64,000 nucleotides of DNA from Candidatus Peribacteria bacterium (lineage in GTDB: Bacteria; Patescibacteriota; Gracilibacteria; UBA1369; 2-02-FULL-48-14), in the NCBI GenBank assembly GCA_943357175.1, contig CALRGE010000006.1:25215-89214 (forward strand), written 5' to 3'. The notes below the pieces were generated by a model. It made no database searches. It was not told the DNA's origin and was given only the letters and a program-made list of their open reading frames with translations. How positions within the stretch are numbered: position 1 is the first letter of the stretch; each line of letters begins with the position of its first letter. This document shows, in pieces, positions 21,356 through 32,435 of the stretch. Position numbers and translations under genes: made by a program.

Positions 21356-23605
21356 TTATGGAGGACCTCCGGTTGGACCTGTAGGCGGAGTTGCCGGTGG
21401 TGTAGGTGCTGTAGGCGGAACTGGCGCAGGTGGTGGAGTTGTTGGTGGAGGAGTAGGCACTACTGGTGCCGGAGTTGGAGCAGGGCCCACATTTAACGTA
21501 AGGTCATCTAAATTAAGTTTCGTTGCATCAGGATGCGCCGTCATATAGGCGTCGATATGAGTCTTTTTTAATTTCCCCAGTACATGGTCTAGAGATTTGC
21601 CACTAGGGTTTTCAATTTCAGTTATTGCGCTAGGTATTTTTAGTGCTGCAAGATTTGCCGTTGTCTCAGGAGAGAATGCCTTCCTTACGTCATTACTAAT
21701 AGTTAGATTATTTAATTTTGGCTTAGGTGTTTCAGTAGATGTGCCGGTTGTTGTGGTGTCAGAGCCTGCTACTGGAGCTTTTGGTGCTGCAGGTTTTCCA
21801 CCTTTATCAAAAACTTCATCAGATATGCCTAATTTTGCATATTTACTTCCATAAACTTCTTTTTGTAAGGCAATCATTTTAGCAGGATCATCCTTTGCCG
21901 CCGTCAATTTCGCCATTAAAGTTGTTATATCTGCCCCACCAAATCGTGTAATCGCAGCCTCAAGTGATGCCTTTTGTTGAGTTTTTTCTGCAGTAGTGAT
22001 CGACGGATCTTTGTATGATTTGCCAGTTTCAATAACTGATTTTATCTGATCAAGAGTCGCGTTCGGCATATGGCTAGCCAGATTTGTATAATCAATAGGT
22101 TCAGCAAATAACTTGCCAAAGGCACTATTAGTAAACATCTCACGGGTTTGACGGTTTTCCATATCTGTAAAGCCTTGCTGAGCCATTGTTGCCATACCAC
22201 TTAGGTTATTCCAAGAGAAACCAGGCATTTTAGATTTACGATCATCACCCAAAACAGGACCTAATGGAGCATATTTCACAGAACCAAGAATTGCTGAGCC
22301 TGCGCTTTCAGTCATGCCCTGTAATTTGTCTGCCATGCCTTTTGCTAAAGTACCATCTGCTGCCCAGAATATTCCCTTCCAAACAATCATAACGCTCATG
22401 ATTGCAATCAAGAGCCTTTGTAGATCTGCTATACCAGTAATTAAAAGTGAACCACTTAAATTATTAACAGTTGTTTTTGAAACAAGACTATCTATGTTCG
22501 ATCCAATTGCGCCATACATGGCATCCATCATCATGTAACCGACAGTTAAAACTATTCCTAATTTAATTGGTGCTAAGAGATGTTTAATAACCTGCTCACT
22601 CGCATCTCCTGCTCCACCCGCGGAGGCTTTGAGTTCCGGTACCACATAAAAGAGTACGGCAACCGGCGAGAAGGCCAATGCAACCCAAAGTACGGCAATT
22701 CTGGAAACTAAAAGCATGGCTAATACTATGTATGAAATTGCATACACAACGAACATTATTACTGAGAACATTGTGTTAACTGCTAAGTCACCAATTGTTG
22801 TAATATTTATGTCTGAATATTTAAAGCCTGTCAGCTTACCCATGTTGATTGCAATAATTAGGCCAACGTTACTGGAACTTAATTTAGAGAAAAATCTTGA
22901 TGCAACTGCATCATCGAGAGTGCCTATATAGTTACCACTCGTGTCGTCTTTTTCACAAAACCATCCTGCAACAACATATGCATCAGGATCTTTTTCTATA
23001 TCATCACTTGTAATGGTTGCTCCTCCTTCTTTTGTACAAAGATTTGTACCCAATTCTTTTTGAGTTTCAGCAAAATCAAAAGCATCTGCATTGTCATCAT
23101 CAGATTGTGTAATTTCAGGAAGTGCAAAAACTGCATTCGTGGCTATGTTTGAAATATCCAGCACAATTTTACCTCCAAGGAATGTGAAATTAACAAGAAT
23201 TAATCCGATTATAAGTTTTGGTAGGCCGGTTTTTAAAGCGAAATTTCCTTCTTTCGCGTAACCGGACACATTATAAAATGCCATTACTAAAAGTACTAAA
23301 ACGAAGGCAATATTTACTAAGTTTCTAACCTGCTGCCAAATACTTAGTAGCCTTTCCTCCATTCCAGGTCCGATTATAAGATCGTTATTCATTAAATCAC
23401 CAAGCATCAAAAGAATTGGCCAAAGTGCCATATTGAGTAACTTGATCATCAATACTGCCGCAGCTAATAATGCTTTTTCAACAACAGCTCCTGTATCTTC
23501 TGCAGCATATGCTGTATCAGGTAAGAAAAGCATAAGCGTGAAGAGAAGCACTATGTGGCCTTTTTTTTGGAAGAATGAATTGAGATGTTTCAAAAATGTT
23601 TTCAT
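21356..23605 (-). CDS. Multi-TM membrane protein with Pro-rich tail, possibly VirB6/TrbL-like
   Basis: Signal peptide, several TM helices, C-terminal PVVPTPPPTTPPPAPVPPTAPTPPATPPTGPTGGPP. Confidence 0.75.
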   Translation of the reverse strand: MKTFLKHLNSFFQKKGHIVLLFTLMLFLPDTAYAAEDTGAVVEKALLAAAVLMIKLLNMALWPILLMLGDLMNNDLIIGPGMEERLLSIWQQVRNLVNIAFVLVLLVMAFYNVSGYAKEGNFALKTGLPKLIIGLILVNFTFLGGKIVLDISNIATNAVFALPEITQSDDDNADAFDFAETQKELGTNLCTKEGGATITSDDIEKDPDAYVVAGWFCEKDDTSGNYIGTLDDAVASRFFSKLSSSNVGLIIAINMGKLTGFKYSDINITTIGDLAVNTMFSVIMFVVYAISYIVLAMLLVSRIAVLWVALAFSPVAVLFYVVPELKASAGGAGDASEQVIKHLLAPIKLGIVLTVGYMMMDAMYGAIGSNIDSLVSKTTVNNLSGSLLITGIADLQRLLIAIMSVMIVWKGIFWAADGTLAKGMADKLQGMTESAGSAILGSVKYAPLGPVLGDDRKSKMPGFSWNNLSGMATMAQQGFTDMENRQTREMFTNSAFGKLFAEPIDYTNLASHMPNATLDQIKSVIETGKSYKDPSITTAEKTQQKASLEAAITRFGGADITTLMAKLTAAKDDPAKMIALQKEVYGSKYAKLGISDEVFDKGGKPAAPKAPVAGSDTTTTGTSTETPKPKLNNLTISNDVRKAFSPETTANLAALKIPSAITEIENPSGKSLDHVLGKLKKTHIDAYMTAHPDATKLNLDDLTLNVGPAPTPAPVVPTPPPTTPPPAPVPPTAPTPPATPPTGPTGGPP

Positions 23606-23607
23606 TT

Positions 23608-24792
23608 TTATGTTAAAATGGTAGCTGCTGCTGTTGTTAAGCCGACTGTTGCAGCAACACTTGCCGCGACTGCAGTGCCGATGCCAATTCCAACTCCGGC
23701 TGCCTGTTTTGTTTCTGGGCTGTATCCTGATTGTTTTTTATTTTGTGTATTTAATTGAGCTGTATTTTGTTGTCCCCAATTTTGTGAACCATCTTTTTGC
23801 TTTTGTTCATCTTGAGGTTTTTTCTCATTATTTTTCTTAGAGTTTTCAAATCTTTGCTTGGCATCCCTAACATGTTGCGCCCCTGATGCAGATTGTTGTT
23901 GTGCATTTGAAGCCGCTCCTGCAAAATTGGCAAGATTAATTAAAGATGCTGCTTTTGCAGCGTCGAATGCTTTCAGCGCTTGGCTTTCCTTATGCGCCCC
24001 TTCATGATCAAGTCCATTTGAATTATTCAAACTTGAAACACCTGCTCCCATCATTACTTGTTTTTGCTTAGAGTCATGCATTCCAATCATCGCTGCCCCT
24101 AGTTCTTCATGACTCATTGGCCTCAAAGTTGGATCAATTTCAGGCTGACCATATTTTTCTGCAAGTTGTGTTTCTGGAATATTTTTTGCAGTACCTTCTT
24201 TATTCACAAAAACGTAATTCATCGGTTTGTCGAATTTTTGTGTGGTGTCAATCAACACATTGTAATCAACTAATCTTGGAGTTTTAACCTCAAGATGAAT
24301 CGTGTTATTTTGAATAAAGCCTTTTTGAACGAGGTAATTTTGAGATGTTAAATTGTTTGCGGCATGAAGTAGAACCTGCTCGTTCATAAGCTCATGCACA
24401 TCTGTTGTTGATGTTCTTAAAGTTGGTGAAAGGAACTGAAGATTTTCACCTTTTGTCGTTGCAAGATCTTCCGGTTTTACTAATTTATTAAAAGTTTTTC
24501 CACCATCTGTACTTGCAAGAACAACCTTTCCTTGAGATATAAGTTTTTTATTTTTTTGATCTACTAGTGTGTCACCCGGAACAAGACTTGTTTCAATTTT
24601 TTTGACTTCAGTATCCAGAAAATCTGCAAAAGAAACTGCTTGTTCGTGTGGCGAAAGATGTGTGAGACCAGGATACGCAGTTTGCCATTTGGCATACATA
24701 TCTTTGTAGCCGGCAGGCAATTCCCTCACTTCACCGCGACTTAGCGGCTTCAAGTAATCTTCTATGAATTGATTTTGGCTTTCGAGTAACAT
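23608..24792 (-). CDS. Hypothetical protein with C-terminal TM segment
   Basis: 394 aa; C-terminus GVGIGIGTAVAASVAATVGLTTAAATILT. Confidence 0.7.
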   Translation of the reverse strand: MLLESQNQFIEDYLKPLSRGEVRELPAGYKDMYAKWQTAYPGLTHLSPHEQAVSFADFLDTEVKKIETSLVPGDTLVDQKNKKLISQGKVVLASTDGGKTFNKLVKPEDLATTKGENLQFLSPTLRTSTTDVHELMNEQVLLHAANNLTSQNYLVQKGFIQNNTIHLEVKTPRLVDYNVLIDTTQKFDKPMNYVFVNKEGTAKNIPETQLAEKYGQPEIDPTLRPMSHEELGAAMIGMHDSKQKQVMMGAGVSSLNNSNGLDHEGAHKESQALKAFDAAKAASLINLANFAGAASNAQQQSASGAQHVRDAKQRFENSKKNNEKKPQDEQKQKDGSQNWGQQNTAQLNTQNKKQSGYSPETKQAAGVGIGIGTAVAASVAATVGLTTAAATILT

Positions 24793-24794
24793 GT

Positions 24795-26264
24795 TTAAGT
24801 TTTAGCAGGTAGATTATCTTTGAATTGTGCAAATGCTTTAGGTGCTTGTTCTTCTATAAAACGTTTCTGTAATTCTGCTTTCGTTAGACTTAGTCCAATT
24901 TCATCATCGGCAAATGCCGCATAAGTGATAGCTAAATTATTTTCGAAAAATTCTTTTGACGTTCGTTTTTCACTTGCCGATAATGAGTCATAATTTTTCC
25001 CGCAAACTGACTCTATAGTTATTTCTTGATTTAATGATCGAAGCTTTTGAATCTGCTCAGCATTTCTGTAATAAAATTCTGCAAATGCCGGGTTGTTATT
25101 AAAAAGATCAGCCATATTTTTATTTTTTAATTCAATTTTTGCGTCTTCATCAAGAGATTTGTCTTTTGTTAGTCGATTTAGGAAAGTAGAAATTGCTCCT
25201 TTCCCAAAACCACCAGACATATGTTCTGCCACAGCACCTGTTACTGCTGCACCACCCAAGAATGCCACGTTCGTACCTAATCCTGCGACCTCACCAAAAA
25301 ATTCTTTAAATTCACGCTTCCATAAATGTGAAATATCTACATTGTATAAGAAATTTCCGGCCATTGTTCCAATACCCCAAATTTGACCGACTTTACCAAT
25401 CAAGTAAGTCTGAGGGTTTAAATATTTCCCGGCATAGTTTTGAGAATAATTTCTTTCATAAATTTCAGCTGCTGAATCTTGAATTTTCTTAAGATTACTC
25501 TGATAAAGACGCATTCCATCACTATCAATTTGGCCTAAAGCTGCTGCTTTATTTTCCTCACTAACATTAGTTGCAAGATTTAAAAGAGATATTCCGTCAG
25601 AAACTGTAATGTAATTTGTTGCAACAAGTTTAATCAAAAGTTTGTGATAAAGTTCATCGCCTTTCATGCCTTCAATAACTTGCATTCTCTGTTCAGAATT
25701 CAACTCTGAAAGTATTACAAATCCGACATATTTATGAGATTCACTAGCGGCTTCATGTGGATCAACCTGGCCAAGAGTTGATAGCACTTTCAATTCAATT
25801 CTCAGTTGTGACAATTCATTTGGTTCTAAACTTTTATTTCCTCTAAGTTTTCTTAGCATTTCAAGCCATTCGGGTGAAACTTTTTCAGCCTCATCTTTTT
25901 CAGTAAGTCTAAAAAGTCCTAATGTATTATTTAGTGACTCAAAATCTTCTCCTCCAACTTCAACAACAATTGCAAGTCTCTTGATCAGAGTCGCCATTTT
26001 CTCATTATAATCTTCCATTAATTCGGCCCTTTGAACTGCAGTAATTTCAGAATTCTGTCTCTCAAGAATAGCTTTTGCTTCCTGATAAACTTCATCTTTA
26101 GAAATTTTACTTAAATCAGATACCATTGCTTGACCTCTTTCTTTACTCGAAATATCTAAATCAATATCTGAAAGTGTAGAATCAATTTCATCCAAAGTTT
26201 CTTGTTTCTTATCTTCAATATTGACCTTCAATATCTCCGTTTGTGTGTTTTTATTTTCAGTCAT
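24795..26264 (-). CDS. Hypothetical protein
   Basis: 489-aa ORF in tight - strand cluster. Confidence 0.7.
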   Translation of the reverse strand: MTENKNTQTEILKVNIEDKKQETLDEIDSTLSDIDLDISSKERGQAMVSDLSKISKDEVYQEAKAILERQNSEITAVQRAELMEDYNEKMATLIKRLAIVVEVGGEDFESLNNTLGLFRLTEKDEAEKVSPEWLEMLRKLRGNKSLEPNELSQLRIELKVLSTLGQVDPHEAASESHKYVGFVILSELNSEQRMQVIEGMKGDELYHKLLIKLVATNYITVSDGISLLNLATNVSEENKAAALGQIDSDGMRLYQSNLKKIQDSAAEIYERNYSQNYAGKYLNPQTYLIGKVGQIWGIGTMAGNFLYNVDISHLWKREFKEFFGEVAGLGTNVAFLGGAAVTGAVAEHMSGGFGKGAISTFLNRLTKDKSLDEDAKIELKNKNMADLFNNNPAFAEFYYRNAEQIQKLRSLNQEITIESVCGKNYDSLSASEKRTSKEFFENNLAITYAAFADDEIGLSLTKAELQKRFIEEQAPKAFAQFKDNLPAKT

Positions 26265-26265
26265 T

Positions 26266-26817
26266 TTATGCGAGTTTTAAGACACGAACTAAAGTTTCAA
26301 CGAAGGGTTCTTTTTTGCCTTCAAGTTCACTGATTTGGGTGATCAAGAAGTTTCTAAGAAGCACAGGATCAACATTCATCATGTGGATTGTAATTTCAGG
26401 GCTGATTCTGTTGTTTGTTAAAATATGCAATTCATTTACGTGTGGAGGGTGATGTAAAATCCAGAATTTTTTGATTTCGCTGTAAGGAAATTTACGTATG
26501 CCGAATTTGATTCCATAAGGTGAAATAATGACTTCTTTCATCTCCGGATGTTTTCTTTGTTCTAGTAAAATTACGATTGGTAGTACAGCAAAAACAAGCG
26601 CCATCGTGATGGAATTTGAGTAATATGCGTAGCCCAAAAGTGCCAAATCAATCACTCCAGCAATGAAAAACCAGAGCCAAGTTCTTGGATATCTAATGAA
26701 TTCAGGCGTATGCCATGAAATTAGCGCCTTATTGAATTGATTGTCGACTGAGGGTTGATTTTGGCTTGATACAGCCAATTTATCACCATCAATATTTTTG
26801 TTTTTATTCGTAGCCAT
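26266..26817 (-). CDS. Membrane protein, hypothetical
   Basis: 183 aa, two TM segments; in cluster with preceding genes. Confidence 0.7.
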   Translation of the reverse strand: MATNKNKNIDGDKLAVSSQNQPSVDNQFNKALISWHTPEFIRYPRTWLWFFIAGVIDLALLGYAYYSNSITMALVFAVLPIVILLEQRKHPEMKEVIISPYGIKFGIRKFPYSEIKKFWILHHPPHVNELHILTNNRISPEITIHMMNVDPVLLRNFLITQISELEGKKEPFVETLVRVLKLA

Positions 26818-26886
26818 ACGATTTTTGTTTTTTTATCTGATCAGTATAGCAAATTTCAGGCTTTTTAGCAAGCAAGCAGACCGCTT

Positions 26887-26914
26887 AAAAAGACCCCGCG
26901 TATTGCGAGGTCTT
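26887..26914 (-). terminator. Rho-independent terminator downstream of rpsR
   Basis: - strand TAAGACCTCGCAATACGCGGGGTCTTTT; stem AAGACCtCGC/GCGgGGTCTT followed by U run. Confidence 0.75.
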
Positions 26915-26930
26915 AATGGTGTTTTAGAGT

Positions 26931-26971
26931 GCGCGCCGTTTGGCGCTAATGCTCACGTCTACGCGTGACTA
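26931..26971. repeat. Post-stop double-hairpin element, copy 1
   Basis: gcgcgccgtttggcgctaatgctcacgtctacgcgtgacta; shared with 27209-27247 and, more diverged, 30072-30114. Confidence 0.7.
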
Positions 26972-27190
26972 CTAATACTTGCTTGTGTAAGGCAACATTG
27001 CCATTTCACGTGCCAATTTGATGGCATGTGCAAGCTGTTTCTGCTGTTTTAGAGAAATTCCTGTGTAGTAACGAGGAACGATTCTTCCGAAAGTCGATAG
27101 GTAAGCTCTTAAAATCTTAAGATCTTTGTAATCTATGAAAGTCGGAAGTTCCGGCCTTTGAGTTTTCTGTTCTTTAACTTTTTTTGTCAT
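26972..27190 (-). CDS. rpsR: 30S ribosomal protein S18
   Basis: FIDYKDLKILRAYLSTFGRIVPRYYTGISLKQQKQLAHAIKLAREMAMLPYTSKY. Confidence 0.95.
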   Translation of the reverse strand: MTKKVKEQKTQRPELPTFIDYKDLKILRAYLSTFGRIVPRYYTGISLKQQKQLAHAIKLAREMAMLPYTSKY

Positions 27191-27208
27191 GTGAATTTAT
27201 TAGTTAGT

Positions 27209-27247
27209 GCGCGCCGTTCGGCGCTAATGCTCACGCTATGCGTGACT
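27209..27247. repeat. Post-stop double-hairpin element, copy 2
   Basis: gcgcgccgttcggcgctaatgctcacgctatgcgtgact; directly follows ssb stop. Confidence 0.7.
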
Positions 27248-27248
27248 A

Positions 27249-27716
27249 TTAAAACATGTTGTCATCGTCGATAGCCGCTGAGGCGATACCTCCGGAAATT
27301 GGTGCAGCTGGTGCCGCGTTGTCATCCATCATTGGAGCTGCTGCATCGTGTTCAGATGGAGCATAATCGATATCTTTTTCATCACCACGTTTTTCAAGCA
27401 TAATCATATCTTGAAGAACAACTTCTGTTCGGAATCTCTTTGTTCCGTCTTCCATGTCCCAGCTTCGAGTTTTTAGGTAGCCTTCAACATAAACTAGCAT
27501 TCCTTTTCGAAGGTATTGTTTGCAGATTTCAGCTAGTCTTGCCCAAGCCACACATTCGTGGAATTCGGCAGAACTTCTTCTTTCGCTACCACTTGTCATC
27601 CACTGACGGTTTGTTGCCAAGCCGAAAGTTGTAATTGATTGACCACTTGTCGTGGTTTTCATTTCAGGGTCTCTGGTCAGATTTCCGACCAAGATAACTT
27701 TGTTTACACTTCTCAT
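27249..27716 (-). CDS. ssb: Single-stranded DNA-binding protein
   Basis: MRSVNKVILVGNLTRDPEMKTTTSGQSITTFGLATNRQW; acidic C-terminal tip DDDNMF. Confidence 0.95.
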   Translation of the reverse strand: MRSVNKVILVGNLTRDPEMKTTTSGQSITTFGLATNRQWMTSGSERRSSAEFHECVAWARLAEICKQYLRKGMLVYVEGYLKTRSWDMEDGTKRFRTEVVLQDMIMLEKRGDEKDIDYAPSEHDAAAPMMDDNAAPAAPISGGIASAAIDDDNMF

Positions 27717-27734
27717 ATCAGGTTAGTGTTAGGA

Positions 27735-28229
27735 TTAAATATCAATGTCGGCATCATTTACAATTGCCGAAAGTTTTTCATCTAATTTCTCATCTTTTTG
27801 TTCTACTACTTGTGCAGCAGGTTTTACTGCCTTAACATCAGCTCGCTTTCGAGTTGTTACTTTTTTGCTCAATTCTTCAGCCTGTCTTGACTGAAGTTTT
27901 CTTGGAGTTCTATCTTCAACAGTATCGAACTTCTCAAGTTTGTAACCGTCTGCAACCTTAATCAAAAGATATCTTAGTAGACCGGCCTGAATTCTGAAAT
28001 CTTTGTGGACTGCAGGAATTCCTTCAGGTTCACCTTCGAAGTTAATAACCACGTAGTAACCTGTTGCGTGAGTTGAAATTTTGTAAGCTAAATCTCGCTT
28101 ACCCCATGTGTCTTCAGCAAAAATCTCGCAGGAGTTTTCCTTGAGAGTTTCCTTGATTTCACCCATGGTCTTTTCGATCTCTTTGTCCGTCAACTTCGGA
28201 CTAAGAATCAACATTAATTCATATTTCAT
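27735..28229 (-). CDS. rpsF: 30S ribosomal protein S6
   Basis: MKYELMLILSPKLTDKEIEKTMGEIKETL...GKRDLAYKISTHATGYYVVINFEG; gene order rpsF-ssb-rpsR. Confidence 0.93.
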   Translation of the reverse strand: MKYELMLILSPKLTDKEIEKTMGEIKETLKENSCEIFAEDTWGKRDLAYKISTHATGYYVVINFEGEPEGIPAVHKDFRIQAGLLRYLLIKVADGYKLEKFDTVEDRTPRKLQSRQAEELSKKVTTRKRADVKAVKPAAQVVEQKDEKLDEKLSAIVNDADIDI

Positions 28230-28305
28230 ATCTGTTTGGATTAATCCTTCAAGACTCTAATTGGTCGAGAAAGACAGATAAAAGCGGGGTGAGATTAACA
28301 TTAGT

Positions 28306-28803
28306 TTAGCGCTCGTGCAAGCTGATTTTTCTCAGTAAATTGCTAGTATCTTTTCCGAATTCTTTGTCATATGGGTCGCAATAATAAACTTTATCATAAA
28401 TTTGTCCGGCATTCCTGCGGAGTTTTTTATCGTAAGTTAAAAGATGGGCATCAAAAGCAAGTGCAGTGGATAGTATTAGATAATCTGATGTCTTGAAGCC
28501 TTTCAATTTTTCTTGCGGATATTTTTTGAAAAGTCGAAATGCGCTAGTTTCAGATAAAGTGACATTGAAAATTTGATCCTGGAAAAGTGCATTCCAAAGA
28601 ATATTTTTAATTTCATCTTGATCAAAATTTAACTGATTTAATTTAAAAATAGTTTCGAAAAAAACAATTGAGGGAATAAGAATTCTTGCTTCATTTTTAA
28701 GATTAGAAATTGCCTCATTAATAAAAACAGACTGTCTATAAAAAGGCTCACCCTCGTATACAGATGAAATTAGAAACGAACTATCTGTTAATATAATCTT
28801 CAT
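28306..28803 (-). CDS. PIN-domain toxin-like protein
   Basis: MKIILTDSSFLISSVYEGEPFYRQ...IPSIVFFETI...KTSDYLILSTALAFDAHLLTYDKKL; acidic PIN residues. Confidence 0.8.
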   Translation of the reverse strand: MKIILTDSSFLISSVYEGEPFYRQSVFINEAISNLKNEARILIPSIVFFETIFKLNQLNFDQDEIKNILWNALFQDQIFNVTLSETSAFRLFKKYPQEKLKGFKTSDYLILSTALAFDAHLLTYDKKLRRNAGQIYDKVYYCDPYDKEFGKDTSNLLRKISLHER

Positions 28804-28939
28804 AGCTACCTCTTTCTTTGAGAAGAAGCTCCAATGCACTTCCTTTTACATTTTTATTCCTTTTCAGTGTGAAAGGTGCATATTTTTTCATAAGCCTTTT
28901 CACGTCTGCCGGAGTTGGTCTATCTTTTATCTTTTTCAT
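28781..28939 (-). CDS. Small putative antitoxin overlapping PIN gene start
   Basis: Hand translation: MKKIKDRPTPADVKRLMKKYAPFTLKRNKNVKGSALELLLKERGSYEDYINR*. Overlaps the PIN start in another frame. Confidence 0.6.
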   Translation of the reverse strand: MKKIKDRPTPADVKRLMKKYAPFTLKRNKNVKGSALELLLKERGSYEDYINR

Positions 28940-29114
28940 GACCTTAGTGTAAAACGATTTTTGGAGCTTTGCAAATTAGTGAATAAACATCTTAAGATTA
29001 TTTGGAAAAGCTGAAAAAGTCCTGAAGGATTCCTGAATATTTGAAGGTGGGCTGGACAAAACATGTTATTTGTGATCTAATTACATAGGTCTTATCTCTT
29101 AAATAAACAATTCT

Positions 29115-29591
29115 ATGCAAGAAGCATTACCTGGATATGACACATCATATAGGTCTGGCACAAACTCTGCTGTCGATGCTGCAATTACTGACCTCAATAG
29201 AATCTTAATTCCTGTTGGTGGTGGTATTGCTTGTCTAAATGAAAAAGGTGAAAAAGTTCAGAGGTATACAGATCGAGTTGTGCTAGAAATACCTGAAGGA
29301 GCGCCTAATGAAATTGCAACTGCAGCAAGAGCAGCAGCTTTGAAAGTTTTACAAGTAATGAATAAAAATACTTCATCAAGAATAGCAGAAGAGATCAGTA
29401 GTTTAACCGCTAAAGACAAAAGCGAAGCCATTAGCTATCTAGAGAGGTGTGGAAAACACGGACGACTCCTAATTGGTGGCATCGAGGAGTATGGAAGTAC
29501 ATGGGCGATTATGGCAAATGATGCAGATTTAAGTAACCCTAAAGATCGTGGAACAATTGTCATAAAATACATTAAAGATAATTTCATTTGA
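29115..29591 (+). CDS. Hypothetical protein
   Basis: 158-aa ORF with ATG, no family recognised. Confidence 0.6.
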   Translation: MQEALPGYDTSYRSGTNSAVDAAITDLNRILIPVGGGIACLNEKGEKVQRYTDRVVLEIPEGAPNEIATAARAAALKVLQVMNKNTSSRIAEEISSLTAKDKSEAISYLERCGKHGRLLIGGIEEYGSTWAIMANDADLSNPKDRGTIVIKYIKDNFI

Positions 29592-29600
29592 ATATAACGA

Positions 29601-29620
29601 AAGTGCACCCGGGTGCACTT
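29601..29620. repeat. Perfect 20-bp palindrome between convergent genes
   Basis: AAGTGCACCCGGGTGCACTT equals its own reverse complement. Confidence 0.9.
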
Positions 29621-29650
29621 GTTAACCTGCAGAACTGATAATGTGGGTAT

Positions 29651-30058
29651 TTACTTCGTCAACTTCACCTGCCTCTCCACAGCGAACTTCTCACCTTCCA
29701 AGTATTTGATTTGATATTCGCTGAGGCTTTCGTGATTTGCCAATTTATCAGAGATGAATTTGAGGTATTCGAGAGCAGTTTTGTGATCAATTTCGGCGCT
29801 TAATTCGCAGTACAAACAAAGTAAATTTGCTTCGTTTTTTGCGTTGTCGAAAAGGAAAATCCCGCGACGAGCTATAAATTCGTCTTCAACATTTTCGCCT
29901 TTCGCGATGAGTTTTGAGAAGAGGATTACACCTGTCATTGAGGCGTGGTGAGCGAGAATTTGCATTCGTCCGTCTTCCGCATCAAAAGTGAGTGACTCCA
30001 CTTTACCGGAGAAGACTTGTTTCTCCGGGCTTCGAATTGTTAAGTTGAATGTTTTCAT
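29651..30058 (-). CDS. atpC: ATP synthase epsilon subunit
   Basis: MKTFNLTIRSPEKQVFSGKVESLTFDAEDGRMQILAHHASM; last gene of atp operon. Confidence 0.93.
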   Translation of the reverse strand: MKTFNLTIRSPEKQVFSGKVESLTFDAEDGRMQILAHHASMTGVILFSKLIAKGENVEDEFIARRGIFLFDNAKNEANLLCLYCELSAEIDHKTALEYLKFISDKLANHESLSEYQIKYLEGEKFAVERQVKLTK

Positions 30059-30071
30059 AAGTTTTTAGTAT

Positions 30072-31513
<1,442 letters not shown>

Positions 31514-32410
31514 TTAAGAGGAAATTGCATCACTGGCTCCAACAAGTTCGGCGATTTCTTGAGTGATCGCCTGCTGACGAGCCTTATTATAGATGATTGA
31601 TAATTCAGTTGTAATTCTGTCCGCGGAATCTGTTGCGCTCTGCATAGCCATCATTCTGCTTGAGTATTCAGAGGCTTTTAATTCCAAGAAAGATTGAATG
31701 AAAAGTGACTGAATAATCTGTTCGTGAAGTCTTTCTACTACTTTTTTTTGCGATGGTTGATATGACATGTAGGAGTCCAGCCCGGCAGCATTAGCGGAAG
31801 GGGCATTGTTTACATGCTCAATATTCGTACTGATCATCTCACCTGAGAATGGCAAGAATGTCTTCAAAACAGGGTAAAAAGTGAATGAGTTTTTGTAATG
31901 TGGAGCAATAAAAATAATCTTTTTTGCACTGTGATCTCTCCAGAATTCAAGTATTTTTTCAACGATATTGATTGCATCGAGGTTGTTCATTTTTTCCGGT
32001 GCTCCAACGAAATGAGCCGCAACCGGAATTGAATTATTTTTTGCGAAATCGTAACTTTTTTTACCAATTGTAATCAAGAGTCTTTGATCTTTTGGAGTGT
32101 TTGTCCACATTTCTGATCTGAAAAGTCCGTTTATCAATTTTGTATTAAGCGGACCGCAAAGTCCTTTATCAGAAGTGTAAATTACAAAGAGAATTTTTCC
32201 TTCAGTGCGGATTTCGCTATACATACTTTCCACACCGATATTATTTTCAAGAATTTTTAGAAGATCCCAAACGTAGTTTCTGGTTGAAACTGCACGTTTT
32301 TGAAACTGACGCATTTTGCTTGCCGCAACGAGCTGCATCGCTTTTGTAATTTTACGAGTGTTTTTAACACCTGCAATTTTCTTTCTGATTTCTAGTAATC
32401 CACCTGCCAT
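31514..32410 (-). CDS. atpG: ATP synthase gamma subunit
   Basis: MAGGLLEIRKKIAGVKNTRKITKAMQLVAASKMRQFQ. Confidence 0.96.
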   Translation of the reverse strand: MAGGLLEIRKKIAGVKNTRKITKAMQLVAASKMRQFQKRAVSTRNYVWDLLKILENNIGVESMYSEIRTEGKILFVIYTSDKGLCGPLNTKLINGLFRSEMWTNTPKDQRLLITIGKKSYDFAKNNSIPVAAHFVGAPEKMNNLDAINIVEKILEFWRDHSAKKIIFIAPHYKNSFTFYPVLKTFLPFSGEMISTNIEHVNNAPSANAAGLDSYMSYQPSQKKVVERLHEQIIQSLFIQSFLELKASEYSSRMMAMQSATDSADRITTELSIIYNKARQQAITQEIAELVGASDAISS

Positions 32411-32435
32411 AAGAGCTTTAGCTCAAAGAATAAAA

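Noticed and set aside
21275-21548. Trp/Cys- and Gly-rich + strand ORFs (73 and 66 aa)
   Set aside because: Shadow frames of the Pro-rich tail of the - strand membrane protein.
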